Assembly: GCA_903881265.1 (NCBI GenBank)
Contig: CAIRSV010000160.1
Coordinates: 1 to 34,709, forward strand
DNA length: 34,709 nucleotides
Origin: an uncultured Bacteroidota bacterium
GTDB lineage: Bacteria > Bacteroidota > Bacteroidia > Chitinophagales > Chitinophagaceae
Direction: 5' to 3'
Shown: piece after piece, positions 14,595 through 22,639 of the stretch
Layout of the letters: each line of letters begins with the position of its first letter
How positions within the stretch are numbered: the first letter of the stretch is position 1
The notes under the pieces: model-generated
What the model was told of the DNA's origin: nothing
The model's input: the letters and a program-made list of their open reading frames with translations, nothing else
The model's database searches: none
Made by a program: the position numbers and the translations under genes

Positions 14595-15236
14595 TTAGGT
14601 AACCTCATTGAGATAGGTCAAAAAAGTGTCACGCGATATCATACGAGCGCCAAGACTTTCAAGATGATCGGTATGAACCTGACAATCGATTAGTTGAATG
14701 CCTAACTCTTTCAGATAGGTGACAACGTGAATGAACGCAAACTTGCTCGCATTTTTTTCTAGACTGAACATACTTTCACCACAAAAAACGCGGTCAAGTT
14801 GCACACCATAAAGTCCACCAATTAATTCACCATTGCTCCAACATTCAGCGCTGATGGCGTAACCTGCTTCGTGCAGTCTGATATAGGCTTCTTCCATCGC
14901 ATCATGAATCCAAGTACCCGTTTGATATTTACGTTTAGCGATTCTGCACTGTCGTATGGTCGATGCAAAATCTTGATTCACAGTGAAGGTCCATGCTTCT
15001 TTACGGATCAATGTCTGCATACTTTTACTTACCTTCAGTTCATCCGGATGTAAGACAAAACGAGGATTAGGGCTATACCATAAAATAGGCTCATCGGCAT
15101 TATACCAAGGAAATATTCCACTTCGATAAGCCAACAAAAGTCGATCAATCGATAAGTCGCCACCTATCCCTACAAGCCCGTCCTCATCGGCCATTGATAC
15201 AGGTGGAAACATAAGTGTTTGTGGCAGGATAAACAT
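14595..15236 (-). CDS. aat: Leucyl/phenylalanyl-tRNA-protein transferase Aat
   Basis: The 213-residue protein carries the Aat hallmarks: FPP near the start, GLVGIGGDLSIDRLL, YRSGIFPWYN (about 37-46), ILWYSPNPRFVL (51-62), GELIGGLYGVQLDRVFCGESMFS, and near the C-terminus LIDCQVHTDHLESLGARMISR. Aat moves Leu or Phe from tRNA to proteins with N-terminal Lys or Arg, making N-degrons. The upstream gene on the same strand is clpS, which recognises those N-degrons, with a 52-bp gap, so the two act in one pathway and probably one transcript. The length and motifs are complete. Confidence 0.96.
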   Translation of the reverse strand: MFILPQTLMFPPVSMADEDGLVGIGGDLSIDRLLLAYRSGIFPWYNADEPILWYSPNPRFVLHPDELKVSKSMQTLIRKEAWTFTVNQDFASTIRQCRIAKRKYQTGTWIHDAMEEAYIRLHEAGYAISAECWSNGELIGGLYGVQLDRVFCGESMFSLEKNASKFAFIHVVTYLKELGIQLIDCQVHTDHLESLGARMISRDTFLTYLNEVT

Positions 15237-15288
15237 AGGCTATCTAGTATTGGACAAAATTTATTTGAAGAGAAAGACAGATAAAAAA

Positions 15289-15588
15289 TCAGGATACCAA
15301 TTCTTCAATCGAGGCTCCTATACCGCGATCAGTAATACCATCACACATCACTTTGAGTCCGTCATAGTCGCCCGTTTTTACCGAACATTTTCCTTTATAA
15401 TGAATCAACATAGTACATTGTTCGGCCTGTTCTTGTGTGTGTTTACAAACGCTTATCAACGTTTCTATCACCCAATCAAATGTATTGACCTCATCATTCC
15501 ATACGATTAAATGAAAGCCTGCATTGTCATCTTCGAGTACATCAAGATCAGGCAATAGTTCGGTCTCTGTTAGTTCAAATGTTTTCAC
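15289..15588 (-). CDS. clpS: ATP-dependent Clp protease adaptor ClpS
   Basis: The 99-residue protein has a short variable N-terminus and the ClpS core from about residue 24: FHLIVWNDEVNTFDWVIETL, with Asn31-Asp32 at the N-degron pocket, then CTMLIHYKGKC with His63 at the position of the pocket His. ClpS delivers proteins with N-terminal Leu, Phe, Trp or Tyr to the ClpA ATPase. The start is GTG at 15588; the only later Met (residue 60) is inside the fold. A TACTTTTG box lies 8 nt before the GTG, implying an almost leaderless message. aat follows downstream, and the divergent DNA alkylation repair gene shares the control region. Confidence 0.93.
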   Translation of the reverse strand: MKTFELTETELLPDLDVLEDDNAGFHLIVWNDEVNTFDWVIETLISVCKHTQEQAEQCTMLIHYKGKCSVKTGDYDGLKVMCDGITDRGIGASIEELVS

Positions 15589-15595
15589 GTGATTG

Positions 15596-15603
15596 CAAAA
15601 GTA
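15596..15603 (-). promoter_or_regulatory. -7 promoter element (TACTTTTG) for clpS-aat
   Basis: TACTTTTG on the minus strand matches TAnnTTTG and ends 8 nt before the GTG of clpS. TTG at 15620-15622 lies 16 bp upstream, a little closer than usual. The box is separated by one base from the plus-strand box at 15605-15612. Confidence 0.5.
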
Positions 15604-15604
15604 T

Positions 15605-15612
15605 TACATTTG
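15605..15612 (+). promoter_or_regulatory. -7 promoter element (TACATTTG), divergent, toward the AlkD-like gene
   Basis: TACATTTG on the plus strand matches TAnnTTTG. The AlkD-like ATG is about 180 nt downstream, leaving a long leader. With the clpS box it forms a 21-bp near-palindrome (15595-15614 region) with TGCAAA and TTTGCA ends. Confidence 0.4.
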
Positions 15613-15794
15613 CACGTGTCAAGGAAAACGTTTTTTTTATAAAAATCTATTGGCTATGGCCGAAAGAAATCAGTTGATATCTGTGCTAAAGGCATCATCA
15701 TACGAAGTAAAACTGAATGACTTTCAGCTCGTCTACTCAATCAATTTTCTGTCACAGACAACTGGATGTATCACAATTAAATTATGTTTATAGG

Positions 15795-16505
15795 ATGGAA
15801 ACTGCAAGCAACATTTTACGCGAACTAGAGGCTATGGGTTCTGAGCAAACTAAAAAAACCTTGATCAAGCACGGGGCACCTGAGAATATGTTCGGTGTAA
15901 AAATCGGAGATATGAAAGCCATTGTGAAACGGATAAAGAAAGATTATCAACTTGCCCTTGATCTTTTCAACACGGGCAACAGCGACGCTATGTATCTAGC
16001 AGGTCTTATCGGTGACGAAACAAAAATGACCAAAGCTGATTTAAATCATTGGGCCAAGAATAGCACCTGGCATTTGATCAGCGAATATACTGTTCCGTTT
16101 GTGGCTGCAGAAAGTAACTATGGTTTTGAATTATCGCTCGAGTGGATTCAGTCGAAGAACGAACGAATTGCCACTGCGGGTTGGGCTACCTTGTCGGCTT
16201 TTGTAAGTATCACAGCAGATGAAAAACTTGATATGAAAGCCTTAGAAAAATTATTAGATCTTGTGACAAAGGAAATTCATCAATCGACAAACCGCATTCG
16301 ATACACAATGAATGGCTTTGTAATTTCAATTGGAGGCTATGTAAGAGCCTTGAACGCAAACGCAAAAGAGACTGCTAAGGCCATAGGAAAAGTGAATGTG
16401 TCTATGGGCGATACCGCTTGCAAGGTGCCGGATGCCTTGCAGTACATAGAAAAAATGGAGAAGATGTATCCTGTAGGAAAGAAACGGAAAACGGCTCGAT
16501 GCTGA
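15795..16505 (+). CDS. DNA alkylation repair enzyme, AlkD-like (HEAT-like repeat glycosylase)
   Basis: The 236-residue protein is almost all helix and matches Bacteroidota 'DNA alkylation repair' proteins: FGVKIGDMKAIVKRIKKDYQ near the N-terminus, DAMYLAGLIGDETKM, then ERIATAGWATLSAFV, RIRYTMNGFVISIGGYV and a basic tail GKKRKTARC. AlkD-type enzymes remove N3- and N7-alkylated bases without base flipping, using a HEAT-like solenoid. I chose the ATG at 15795 because the family begins MxxxxIxxELxxMGSEQ; 26 upstream codons look non-coding. It converges with the PAP2-like gene, with two bases between their stops. Whether it is an active glycosylase is not certain, because many relatives are untested. 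Confidence 0.85.
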   Translation: METASNILRELEAMGSEQTKKTLIKHGAPENMFGVKIGDMKAIVKRIKKDYQLALDLFNTGNSDAMYLAGLIGDETKMTKADLNHWAKNSTWHLISEYTVPFVAAESNYGFELSLEWIQSKNERIATAGWATLSAFVSITADEKLDMKALEKLLDLVTKEIHQSTNRIRYTMNGFVISIGGYVRALNANAKETAKAIGKVNVSMGDTACKVPDALQYIEKMEKMYPVGKKRKTARC

Positions 16506-16507
16506 TG

Positions 16508-17191
16508 CTATTTCCTGGATTCGCTCAACAAACTGCGCGCTTCTAGATATGAACGAATTCTGATCGGCGCAAAATAAATCAATGACGTAAAGAAAATAGC
16601 GCCATACACATCGTACGTGTAATGAACGCGCATACATAAAATCATAAAGCTCATCAGCAACGTGGCCGCAATGAGATACCCTTTCAAATATTTCTTTTCA
16701 GCGCAAAGAAAATAAATCCAGATACTAGCCACATGCCCACTAAAGAATAAATCCTTGGTCAATGGCGAATGACGAGGGTAGACTGTATTTTCTAAAAACA
16801 AATCTCGCAATACGATGATACCTGCCGGAGGATCGAGTGCGACTAGTAAAATACAAAACTGCCTGACGACAGCCACTGCAAAATGCATTTCGATAATACG
16901 AAGAATGATGCGAGGTTTTTCGAGATGACTCAGCACGATAAGGCTCATTGATGAATATAAAAGAAAAAAGATAGGCGCCGAAAAATCAATGCTTGGGAAA
17001 AGTTGAAGCAGGTTATCGTCTAACTGAACGCCTTTTCGCATTTCGACATAATTGCCAAGTTTTTGCGTCACGGCCGAATAAATAAAAAACAAACCGGGCA
17101 TCAACAATAACTTCAAGGTAAACGACTTATCGCTCAGGGCTATCTTCCAGGCCTGAACTATGTGAATGATATGACATTTTAATGTATTCAA
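16508..17191 (-). CDS. PAP2-related phosphatase, sphingomyelin-synthase-like
   Basis: The 227-residue protein has about six hydrophobic helices and the lipid phosphatase/transferase motifs of the PAP2_C/SMS group: DLFFSGHVASIW with His153, and HYTYDVYGA with His190 and Asp194. In that fold these His and Asp form the phosphoryl-transfer triad. Likely substrates are lipid phosphates or phospholipid head groups at the inner membrane; Bacteroidota make sphingolipids, so a head-group transferase is possible but only inferred. The start is TTG at 17191, giving an N-terminus with no clear signal but a first helix near 28-45. No ATG is available before residue 31, so the start is moderately uncertain. 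It converges with the AlkD-like gene. Confidence 0.75.
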   Translation of the reverse strand: MNTLKCHIIHIVQAWKIALSDKSFTLKLLLMPGLFFIYSAVTQKLGNYVEMRKGVQLDDNLLQLFPSIDFSAPIFFLLYSSMSLIVLSHLEKPRIILRIIEMHFAVAVVRQFCILLVALDPPAGIIVLRDLFLENTVYPRHSPLTKDLFFSGHVASIWIYFLCAEKKYLKGYLIAATLLMSFMILCMRVHYTYDVYGAIFFTSLIYFAPIRIRSYLEARSLLSESRK

Positions 17192-17388
17192 ATGAGTAAC
17201 AATTTGATAATGGTAAGATTATGATTTAATAACTACGAAAATTTGGATTTTTAATCCCACAAAGAAAACAAGAATAAACCGTAAAAAAAAGAGGTGCTTG
17301 TTAGAGAAATGATAACATTGCGAATGGTATACATAGTTTGTACAGATACTTTTCTTTAAAAAAAAACAGAAATAAAGATGGCAAACCT

Positions 17389-17396
17389 TATTTTTG
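17389..17396 (+). promoter_or_regulatory. -7 promoter element (TATTTTTG) for the E1 beta gene
   Basis: TATTTTTG matches TAnnTTTG and ends 20 nt before the A of the ATG at 17416, the same spacing as at 302/322 and 21924/21944. No clear -33 element was seen. Confidence 0.45.
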
Positions 17397-17415
17397 TCGA
17401 CCTTAAACACCAATT

Positions 17416-18399
17416 ATGCGCGAAATATCCTTTAGACAAGCCCTGAGAGAAGCCATGCAAGAAGAAATGCGTGCAGATGAACGAGTGTTTTTGATTGGAG
17501 AGGAAGTGGCTGAATACAACGGCGCGTACAAGGTTAGTCAAGGTATGCTTGATGAATTTGGTGCCAAAAGGGTCATTGATACGCCAATTGCCGAGTTAGG
17601 TTTTGCCGCCATCGCAGTAGGTGCCGCATCCAACGGCTTGCGACCTATTGTCGAGTTTATGACGTGGAATTTTGCAGTGCTTCCGCTAGATCAAATTATG
17701 AATCATGCATCTAAAATGCTTGCGATGAGCGGGGGACAATTTAGTTGCCCTATCGTCTTCAGAGGACCCAATGGTTCTGCCGGTCAGCTTGGTGCGCAAC
17801 ATTCAACTGCATTTGAAAGTTGGTATGGCAATATCCCAGGCTTGAAGGTAGTTTCAGTTTCAAATCCTTATGATGCGAAAGGCTTATTAAAAAGTGCAAT
17901 TCGCGATAATGATCCAGTCGTCTTTATGGAAAGTGAGGTAATGTATGGCGATATGGGCTTTGTACCCGAAGAAGAATATCTGATACCAATTGGGAAAGCT
18001 GATATCAAACGAGCCGGCACCGATGTAACTATTGTGTCGTTCAACAAGATGATGAAAGTAGCGCTATCCGCAGCCGATGAGCTACAAACGGAAGGCATCA
18101 GTGCTGAGGTGATTGATTTACGAACTATCCGTCCATTAGATGTGCATACGATTGTTGAGTCAGTCAAAAAAACAAACCGCCTGTTAATCATTGAAGAGCA
18201 ATGGCCATTTGCTAGTGTCTCATCTGAAATCACCTATAAAGTACAACGCGAAGCCTTTGATTATTTGGATGCGCCTATTCGTAGGTTATGCAGCACAGAT
18301 ACGAGTATGCATTATGCTCCGACATTGGTGGCCGAATATTTACCAACTGTGAGCAAGGCCGTAAAGGCAGTGAAGGAAATGATGTATTCGATTAAATAG
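17416..18399 (+). CDS. pdhB: Pyruvate dehydrogenase E1 component, beta subunit
   Basis: The 327-residue protein fits the PdhB/E1-beta length and order: MREISFRQALREAMQEEM, a GEEVAEYNGAYKVSQG segment, DTPIAELGFAAIAVGAA, FRGPNGSAGQLGAQHS, then a transketolase C-terminal domain with EVIDLRTIRPLD and EEQWPFASVSSEI. The beta subunit forms the thiamine-diphosphate cleft with an alpha subunit and feeds the lipoyl E2 of pyruvate dehydrogenase. No E1 alpha, E2 or E3 gene is nearby, so the complex genes are scattered in this genome. A fused E1 of a second 2-oxoacid complex lies at 26385-28466. Assignment to pyruvate rather than another 2-oxoacid is by overall similarity. Confidence 0.9.
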   Translation: MREISFRQALREAMQEEMRADERVFLIGEEVAEYNGAYKVSQGMLDEFGAKRVIDTPIAELGFAAIAVGAASNGLRPIVEFMTWNFAVLPLDQIMNHASKMLAMSGGQFSCPIVFRGPNGSAGQLGAQHSTAFESWYGNIPGLKVVSVSNPYDAKGLLKSAIRDNDPVVFMESEVMYGDMGFVPEEEYLIPIGKADIKRAGTDVTIVSFNKMMKVALSAADELQTEGISAEVIDLRTIRPLDVHTIVESVKKTNRLLIIEEQWPFASVSSEITYKVQREAFDYLDAPIRRLCSTDTSMHYAPTLVAEYLPTVSKAVKAVKEMMYSIK

Positions 18400-18480
18400 T
18401 ATTTGACATCTTCTATTTCAACCACGCATCTTTATCTTGTCGATAGGGTATGAATGCCCACCACCCCTTATTTTTTGTCC

Positions 18481-19521
18481 ATGCGATCCCATGAATACTA
18501 CTTACAACGATGCCTTTCCCTTGCAATGAATGGCTGCGGAAAAGTTTCTCCTAACCCTATGGTAGGGGCTGTCTTAGTATATGAAGACCGCATCATAGGC
18601 GAAGGCTATCATACACAATATGGTGAGGCACATGCCGAAGTAAATTGTATCCTTTCGGTAAAAGAAAGTGAGAAGCCGCTGATTGATAAATCGACGTTAT
18701 ACGTTTCGCTCGAACCCTGCTCGCATCACGGCAAAACGCCACCCTGTGCCGATTTCATTATTCGTCATTCGATACCGAATGTCGTAATTGGCTGTAAAGA
18801 CCTTTCAGCCAAGGTAAATGGAGATGGCATCAAACGATTGCGCAATCATGGCATCAACGTCACTGAACATATCCTCGAGGCAGAAGCGATCGAACTCAAT
18901 AAACGCTTCTTTACCTTTCATCAAAAAAAACGCCCCTATATCATACTTAAATGGGCGCAATCTGCTGAGGGTTATATTGGAAGTCCGCACGAACCCATCA
19001 GATTATCGGACACTATCACTGATAAATTGGTGCATCAATGGCGCGCTGAAGAAGATACGATTTGGGTTGGTTTTAATACCGCGAAGATTGACAACCCACG
19101 CTTGAATGTACGACATGTACACGGACGAAATCCGATACGCATTCTCTATGACCGGACACTTGATTTGGATGAACAATCGCATTTGTTTGACCAAAGCCAA
19201 CCTACATTAATCTTCAATACCATCATTGATAGAGAAGCAGAAAACAGACGACTGATTAAGATTCATCACGACGATTCAATTGGTCAAATACTCGATTATT
19301 TATACTCCCAAGCCATTCTTTCTGTGTTGGTTGAAGGTGGAGAAAAACTTATCACTCAACTGATCGACCAAAATCATTGGGATGAAATTAGAATGATACA
19401 AACCACCACCTCACTTAAAGATGGCACGAAGGCACCGCTCCTGGATAAGCAACTGGAAACAATGCAGCAAGCGTGCGGGAATGATATGATTCACTTGTAT
19501 AAAAATAGTACCTTACGCTGA
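18481..19521 (+). CDS. ribD: Bifunctional riboflavin biosynthesis protein RibD
   Basis: The protein (346 residues from 18481) has an N-terminal cytidine-deaminase-like domain with zinc ligands HAE (51-53) and the PCxxxxxxPPC pattern (Cys80, Cys89), then a reductase domain from about 150, with RPYIILKWAQSAEGYIG, RAEEDTIWVGFNTAKIDNPRLNVR and VLVEGGEKL. It deaminates diaminohydroxyphosphoribosylamino-pyrimidine and reduces the ribose side chain. The frame also has an ATG at 18454, adding nine residues (PTTPYFLSM); I prefer 18481 because the family starts MxxHExYLxRCL. Its stop overlaps the start of the DMT transporter by one base. No FMN riboswitch is visible upstream. Confidence 0.93.
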   Translation: MRSHEYYLQRCLSLAMNGCGKVSPNPMVGAVLVYEDRIIGEGYHTQYGEAHAEVNCILSVKESEKPLIDKSTLYVSLEPCSHHGKTPPCADFIIRHSIPNVVIGCKDLSAKVNGDGIKRLRNHGINVTEHILEAEAIELNKRFFTFHQKKRPYIILKWAQSAEGYIGSPHEPIRLSDTITDKLVHQWRAEEDTIWVGFNTAKIDNPRLNVRHVHGRNPIRILYDRTLDLDEQSHLFDQSQPTLIFNTIIDREAENRRLIKIHHDDSIGQILDYLYSQAILSVLVEGGEKLITQLIDQNHWDEIRMIQTTTSLKDGTKAPLLDKQLETMQQACGNDMIHLYKNSTLR

Positions 19522-20405
19522 TGCTGTATCTGCTTTTATCCATCCTATTGAATGCGTATCTCGGTATCTTATTTGCCTATTTCAAAAAATATAAGATTGA
19601 CATTTTTCAAGCAATCGTTTTCAATTATGGCATTTGTGTGCTCACAGGCAGTATATTCTTAGGTACTTTTCCTGTTCAACCACACATCCTCGCTGAACCT
19701 TATTTTCGTTGGGCATTGGCCATGGGCTTCCTATTCATATCCGTGTTTAATCTGATTGGCATTTCTTCGGTTAAAGTAGGCATCACCATTACGCAGACAT
19801 CCAACAAACTATCCTTTGTAATTCCTGTACTATTTTCTTATTTCTTGTATCAAGAACAGATTACACCCATTAAAATAGCTGGTATTGCTGCGGCGTTGAT
19901 TGCTGTCCTATTGGTATCAACAAAACCAAAAGAGACGAAAGACAACCCAACGACTCATTGGGAATACGCCTTACCATTCGTATTATTTGTGAGTAGCGGC
20001 ATCATCGACACGCTCACTAAATATGTCGAACATACATTTTTGACATCTGAAGCGATATCCAATACATACCTAATTACCGGCTTCCTCACCGCATTCTTGA
20101 TTGGCATATCCGTATTAGGTTATTTGTTTCTTACAGGTAAGCGAACATTTCATTATCGCAACCTGCTTGCAGGCATCGTATTAGGAGTACCCAATTACTT
20201 TTCGATTTATTATTTGGTCAAAGCGCTGCAAAGTAAGGCATTAAGTAGTTCGGCTATTATTCCTATCAACAATATCACTGTCCTGTTTGTCGTAAGTCTA
20301 TTTGGCATTTTTGTGTTCAACGAAAAATTATCCAAACTTAATTACATCGGACTAATCCTCACTATCATGGCTATTCTGTTGATTTTTGCCGGTGATAAAC
20401 TATAA
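19521..20405 (+). CDS. DMT/EamA-family transporter
   Basis: The 294-residue protein is made of about ten hydrophobic helices in two halves, with charged links, the usual EamA drug/metabolite exporter pattern. Segments such as LGIPSSVKVGITITQ-like SSVKVGITITQTSNKLSFV and LSKLNYIGLILTIMAILLIFAGDKL at the end fit the family. The start ATG overlaps the ribD stop codon (TGATG), so translation is probably coupled. A link with riboflavin export is tempting but unsupported; the substrate cannot be read from the sequence. Confidence 0.85.
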   Translation: MLYLLLSILLNAYLGILFAYFKKYKIDIFQAIVFNYGICVLTGSIFLGTFPVQPHILAEPYFRWALAMGFLFISVFNLIGISSVKVGITITQTSNKLSFVIPVLFSYFLYQEQITPIKIAGIAAALIAVLLVSTKPKETKDNPTTHWEYALPFVLFVSSGIIDTLTKYVEHTFLTSEAISNTYLITGFLTAFLIGISVLGYLFLTGKRTFHYRNLLAGIVLGVPNYFSIYYLVKALQSKALSSSAIIPINNITVLFVVSLFGIFVFNEKLSKLNYIGLILTIMAILLIFAGDKL

Positions 20406-20453
20406 TCCTTCATCGAAAAGAAAACAACATATCGAACCATTGAAGGACACGGG

Positions 20454-21020
20454 GTGGCAGAATTCAAAGATCGTGGAAGTAAATTCCTTGCCTTTGCTTC
20501 TGAGGTTTCTTCTATCGATGACGTTAAAAATAAGCTCAAGCATTTAAAAGAAGAACATCCCAAGGCTGTTCATTTTTGCTATGCCTTTCGAATAGGCACC
20601 GATGGTAATGTATTCAGGGCTGCAGATGATGGCGAACCTTCAGGCAGTGCAGGCAAACCTATTTTAGGACAAATCGATAGTGCTGGACTCACAGATCTAT
20701 TGATTGTGGTTGTCCGTTATTTCGGCGGTACCTTGCTTGGTGTTCCGGGATTAATCAATGCCTACAAAACAGCAGCCTATGAAGCGCTTCAGCTTGCTGT
20801 TGTAGTTGAAAAAAATTTGGAGGCCCGTTACGCCTTGGAATTTCCTTACACCTTAATGAATGATGTCATGCGAATAGTAAAACAACATCAAGTGCGTATT
20901 ATCACAAGTGAAATGACCCTGTTTTGCGAATACCAAATTCGTATCCCATTAAGCGAGGTGACAGAAGCCATCGATAAATTTGAAAAACTAAGAGAAGTTG
21001 CTATAAAATCGCTTCCATAA
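20454..21020 (+). CDS. YigZ/IMPACT family protein
   Basis: The 188-residue ORF carries the YigZ/IMPACT signature: HFCYAFRIG, DDGEPSGSAGKPILGQI and VVRYFGGTLLGVPGLINAYKTAA, then a C-terminal DUF1949-like domain. The family is thought to bind nucleic acid or the translation machinery; exact function is unsettled. The listed start is GTG 20454, but the family N-terminus (TYRTIEGHGVAEFKDRGSKF) extends 16 codons upstream in frame, to just after the DMT transporter stop at 20403-20405, without any ATG, GTG or TTG in that stretch. The true start is therefore likely ATC or ATT, or the sequence carries an error. It is the next gene of the same strand after the transporter. Confidence 0.85.
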   Translation: MAEFKDRGSKFLAFASEVSSIDDVKNKLKHLKEEHPKAVHFCYAFRIGTDGNVFRAADDGEPSGSAGKPILGQIDSAGLTDLLIVVVRYFGGTLLGVPGLINAYKTAAYEALQLAVVVEKNLEARYALEFPYTLMNDVMRIVKQHQVRIITSEMTLFCEYQIRIPLSEVTEAIDKFEKLREVAIKSLP

Positions 21021-21070
21021 AAATCACAATGATTTGCATCAGGTGTTACATGAACTAACGTGCTATTCCA

Positions 21071-21718
21071 TTAGAAACTTAAGCCTACGTGACATTGTAT
21101 CATTTGGTTCTTCCATTCAGCTGACTGCCCGGCAACGGTTTCAAGATTACTCATGTTATTGATGCCAGAAATATATCGTATGCCAATATTTGGATGAACC
21201 GCTGCATGCTTACTTCCAATTTGAAGCCATAGCCCCCCTACCAAATTAAAATTTCCTGATTGAACAAGGTTGACACCACTTTTGAGCACATTGTCTTTAT
21301 CAATCACACTGACGCTAGCAGCATATTGCGGGCCAACTTGTAACCAAAGAAATTGCGTAAGTTTTAGATTGATTAAAATGGGAATTGAAATATTCGTGAA
21401 GCGAAACGTTCCATTTTTAAAGCTGTCGGTCCCCGCATTCCAATATTGCTGATAAAGTCCATAGAAAGTCGAATCAGTAGTCACCGTATTTTGCGTCCAC
21501 AGCACCTCAAGTTGAATACCAAGCCGATGCCTGTTTGCATAAATAAAAATCCCCGCCAACGGATCGGTACTATAGTTGTCTTTCCATTCAGTTGCAGACA
21601 CCTTATTAAAGTTGAGGCCAGCCTTTACACCGACACCAAAATTAAACCCTAATTTTTCTTTTGCGGCTGCAGAAAACATTCCACATACAATCACTGTGAA
21701 GAGGAGTATTTTTTTCAT
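21071..21718 (-). CDS. Outer-membrane beta-barrel protein (porin-like)
   Basis: The 215-residue protein has a signal peptide (MKKILLFTVIVCGMFSAAA) and a mature part rich in alternating polar/aromatic strands: FNFGVGVKAGLNFNKV, LGIQLEVLWTQNTV, ISIPILINLKLTQFLWLQVGPQY and the terminal HVGLSF. A terminal Phe and aromatic girdles are typical of outer-membrane barrels of the OMP_b-brl_2/PorT-like group, here about eight strands. It converges with the YigZ gene. Function unknown; it is not close enough to any partner to infer a role. Confidence 0.8.
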   Translation of the reverse strand: MKKILLFTVIVCGMFSAAAKEKLGFNFGVGVKAGLNFNKVSATEWKDNYSTDPLAGIFIYANRHRLGIQLEVLWTQNTVTTDSTFYGLYQQYWNAGTDSFKNGTFRFTNISIPILINLKLTQFLWLQVGPQYAASVSVIDKDNVLKSGVNLVQSGNFNLVGGLWLQIGSKHAAVHPNIGIRYISGINNMSNLETVAGQSAEWKNQMIQCHVGLSF

Positions 21719-21891
21719 GGTGTAAAAATAACAATTTTAAATTCAATTCAGTGTATCAAACGCAGGAAGAACAATCATTGATACAATGAACAAGCATAGA
21801 AAAGATAAGCATACCTTTTAAATTTTATAGCTGACTAAGAACTAGTTGGTTGACACAACTGAACGAGGGTATTGAAAAAAGAATTCGCAGG

Positions 21892-21924
21892 TTGACTGAA
21901 TAAAGCAGGATGGTATTACATTTG
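21892..21924 (+). promoter_or_regulatory. Promoter for dcd
   Basis: TACATTTG (21917-21924) matches TAnnTTTG and ends 20 nt before the A of the dcd ATG. A TTG at 21892-21894 lies 22 bp upstream, slightly longer than the usual spacing. Confidence 0.5.
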
Positions 21925-21943
21925 TGGGCAAAATTGTTTCGAT

Positions 21944-22480
21944 ATGATTCTTTCAGACACCCGCATTTTAGAAGAAATAGAAAAAGGTAGCATTAAAATT
22001 GTACCCTACGACAGAGATTGCCTTGGAAGTAATTCGTATGATGTGCATTTAGGCAAGCATCTTGCTACCTACGCCGAAAAGGAATTGGATGCTAAAAAAC
22101 ACAACGAGATCGTGCATTTCGATATTCCTGAGGAAGGCTTTCTGTTGCTTCCCGGTGATTTTTATTTGGGTGTTACTGAAGAATACACCGAAACGCACGA
22201 GCATGTCCCATTTTTAGAAGGCAAATCAAGCACTGGCCGATTAGGTATTGATATACACGCAACGGCCGGCAAAGGTGATGTTGGATTTTGTGGCAACTGG
22301 ACGCTTGAAATTTCTGTGAAACAACCGGTCAGGGTTTATGCTGGAATGCCTATTGGTCAATTAATCTATTTTCCGGTGGATGGCGAAATTCTAGTCAAGT
22401 ACAATAATAAAGTAGGTGCAAAATATAGCGGGCAACCCAAACGTCCGGTAGAAAGCATGATGTGGAAGAATAAATTCTAA
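21944..22480 (+). CDS. dcd: dCTP deaminase
   Basis: The 178-residue protein matches Dcd: MILSDTRILEEIEKG, DCLGSNSYDVHLGK, FLEGKSSTGRLGIDIHATAG and NWTLEISVKQPVRVYAGMPIGQL, with the conserved Glu of the LEI motif and the Ser-Ser-Thr nucleotide-binding stretch. It deaminates dCTP to dUTP, the main route to dTMP in many bacteria. Length and motifs are complete. The leader is 20 nt. It is followed by a cytochrome c maturation operon with no shared function. Confidence 0.96.
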   Translation: MILSDTRILEEIEKGSIKIVPYDRDCLGSNSYDVHLGKHLATYAEKELDAKKHNEIVHFDIPEEGFLLLPGDFYLGVTEEYTETHEHVPFLEGKSSTGRLGIDIHATAGKGDVGFCGNWTLEISVKQPVRVYAGMPIGQLIYFPVDGEILVKYNNKVGAKYSGQPKRPVESMMWKNKF

Positions 22481-22604
22481 TCAGTCAAATCAACGATTAA
22501 AACGATGTTGACCGATTGAATGTTCCTTCGTTTTATCTTGTTCGGGTCAGGTACTGCAAATCCCATATCATCGAAATAAAATAGGTTAAACCCTATCTGG
22601 TTTG

Positions 22605-22612
22605 TAAATTTG
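22605..22612 (+). promoter_or_regulatory. -7 promoter element (TAAATTTG) for ccmE-ccmF
   Basis: TAAATTTG is an exact TAnnTTTG match 28 nt before the A of the ccmE ATG at 22640. No -33 element was found at the usual distance. Confidence 0.45.
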
Positions 22613-22639
22613 CCCAATCTAAAATTTTTGCTCTACTAT

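Noticed and set aside
15593..15793. Short plus-strand frame (66 or 45 codons) ending just before the AlkD-like ATG
   Set aside because: No recognisable family and ordinary low-complexity composition; it could be a leader peptide but nothing beyond position supports it.
18400..18480. FMN riboswitch ahead of ribD
   Set aside because: The gap is only about 80 bases and shows none of the conserved RFN elements.
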